DNA from: Nitrospirota bacterium
Lineage (GTDB): Bacteria; Nitrospirota; Nitrospiria; Nitrospirales; NS-4
Assembly: GCA_005877855.1 (NCBI GenBank)
Contig: VBOF01000118.1
Span: 1 to 5,286 of the forward strand
DNA: 5,286 nucleotides
Direction: 5' to 3'
The position numbers and the translations under genes were made by a program. Below the pieces are notes generated by a model. It was not told the DNA's origin. It worked only from the letters and a program-made list of their open reading frames with translations, and searched no databases. Each line of letters begins with the position of its first letter. Within the stretch, counting starts at the first letter, position 1. Positions 4,894 to 5,286 of this stretch are shown here, one piece after another.

Positions 4894-5286
4894 CGCAGGA
4901 AGGGCTTTGAATCCTCACCGACCGCGCCGGTGACGGTCAGGAGTTCGAGGCCATTTTTGCCGTCGGGGACCACGGCCGTCAGTGTCTTGTCATCCACGTG
5001 GGTGAACTTTGCGGGACTGCCTGGACCAAACGACACCATGGCGACGCATCCGGGCTGGCCGAAGCGCTCGCCTGTAATCGTCACCTTATCACCAGTCTTG
5101 CCTTCGTCCGGCGAGACCTTCTTGACCTTGGGCCCCTGCGTGGCGCAGTTTTGGCCCTTCTTCATGCCGGAAGATTCGGCCGCCTTCGCCTTCGTACTCT
5201 GTATCCCTCCCCCCGGCTGTGCAATCGTCGGTGTATACCTACTGACCTGGGTACCCTTGCTTTTCTTCTGTATCCCTCCCCCTGGC
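4887..5286 (-). CDS. Second IPT/TIG-domain protein with PGGGIQ repeats, 5' end outside the window
   Basis: The frame is open from the TAG at 4887-4889 to the window edge, giving 132 visible residues with no start needed inside. An internal ATG at 5165 has no Shine-Dalgarno sequence, and the homology to the neighbouring protein continues upstream of it, so it is not the start. The visible part begins with PGGGIQ, repeats PGGGIQ 23 residues later (24-29), continues STKAKAAESSG like the paralogue's SNKAKASESP, and then has one IPT/TIG domain (about 54-125) ending in GEDSKPFLRK. Cys47 and Cys80 are 33 residues apart, exactly as in the paralogue. A signal peptide is expected beyond 5286 but not seen. 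Over the last 79 residues 61 match the neighbour, which indicates tandem duplication. The function is unknown; export is inferred from the paralogue. Confidence 0.8.
   Translation of the reverse strand, partial: PGGGIQKKSKGTQVSRYTPTIAQPGGGIQSTKAKAAESSGMKKGQNCATQGPKVKKVSPDEGKTGDKVTITGERFGQPGCVAMVSFGPGSPAKFTHVDDKTLTAVVPDGKNGLELLTVTGAVGEDSKPFLRK
5198..5286 (-). repeat. Tandem in-frame repeat encoding PGGGIQ
   Basis: Bases 5198-5217 and 5267-5286 match at 19 of 20 positions, 69 bp (23 codons) apart, and each encodes PGGGIQ. The sequence between them (KKSKG...TPTIAQ) is not itself repeated in view. A diverged form of the same motif lies at 4515-4532 in the neighbouring gene. The array may continue past the window edge. 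Confidence 0.65.

Noticed and set aside
4809..4910. Short plus-strand ORF from an ATG at 4809
   Set aside because: It has about 33 codons, no Shine-Dalgarno sequence, and runs antisense into the end of the second TIG gene.

Overview
The window is GC-rich bacterial chromosomal DNA (roughly 60% GC by eye) with Sec-type signal peptides and exported proteins, which suggests a Gram-negative environmental bacterium. The dispersed non-coding repeats (a 'tgtcattctgagcgaagcgaagaatct'-type element and a 'ccctctccc...gggagaggg' hairpin) are of a kind I associate with metagenomic and environmental lineages such as Nitrospirota, Methylomirabilota or related phyla. The sequence does not fix the phylum. I see no rRNA, tRNA, CRISPR array, transposase or phage gene.

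Layout, left to right. Positions 1-32 may hold the last nine codons of a plus-strand gene. Positions 43-141 form a short inverted-repeat element. A plus-strand caffeoyl-CoA-type O-methyltransferase follows (170-862). A hairpin repeat (866-889) separates it from the convergent minus-strand genes, which fill the rest of the window: an exported DsrE-like protein (932-1405), an ArsB/NhaD/SLC13-superfamily permease (1531-2775), ribonuclease D (2849-4039), a small exported IPT/TIG-domain protein (4203-4664), and a second paralogous IPT/TIG protein that runs off the right edge (4887 to beyond 5286).

Transcription appears to be broken into short units. Ribonuclease D has a perfect TATAAT box and probably carries the permease as its downstream partner (73 bp gap, both with GTG starts). 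The DsrE-like gene and the first TIG gene each have a plausible sigma-70 promoter with a 17-bp spacer and a strong Shine-Dalgarno sequence. The genes do not form one obvious pathway.

The least ordinary part is the right end. Two tandem secreted TIG proteins are 77% identical over their C-terminal 79 residues, and each carries two cysteines with the same spacing. Their N-terminal linkers share a PGGGIQ motif, seen once in the first protein and twice in the visible part of the second, where the repeat period is 23 codons. The second gene is open to the window edge, so its start, and possibly more repeats, lie outside. A second oddity is an imperfect 34-bp direct repeat just downstream of the stop codons of ribonuclease D and of the permease.
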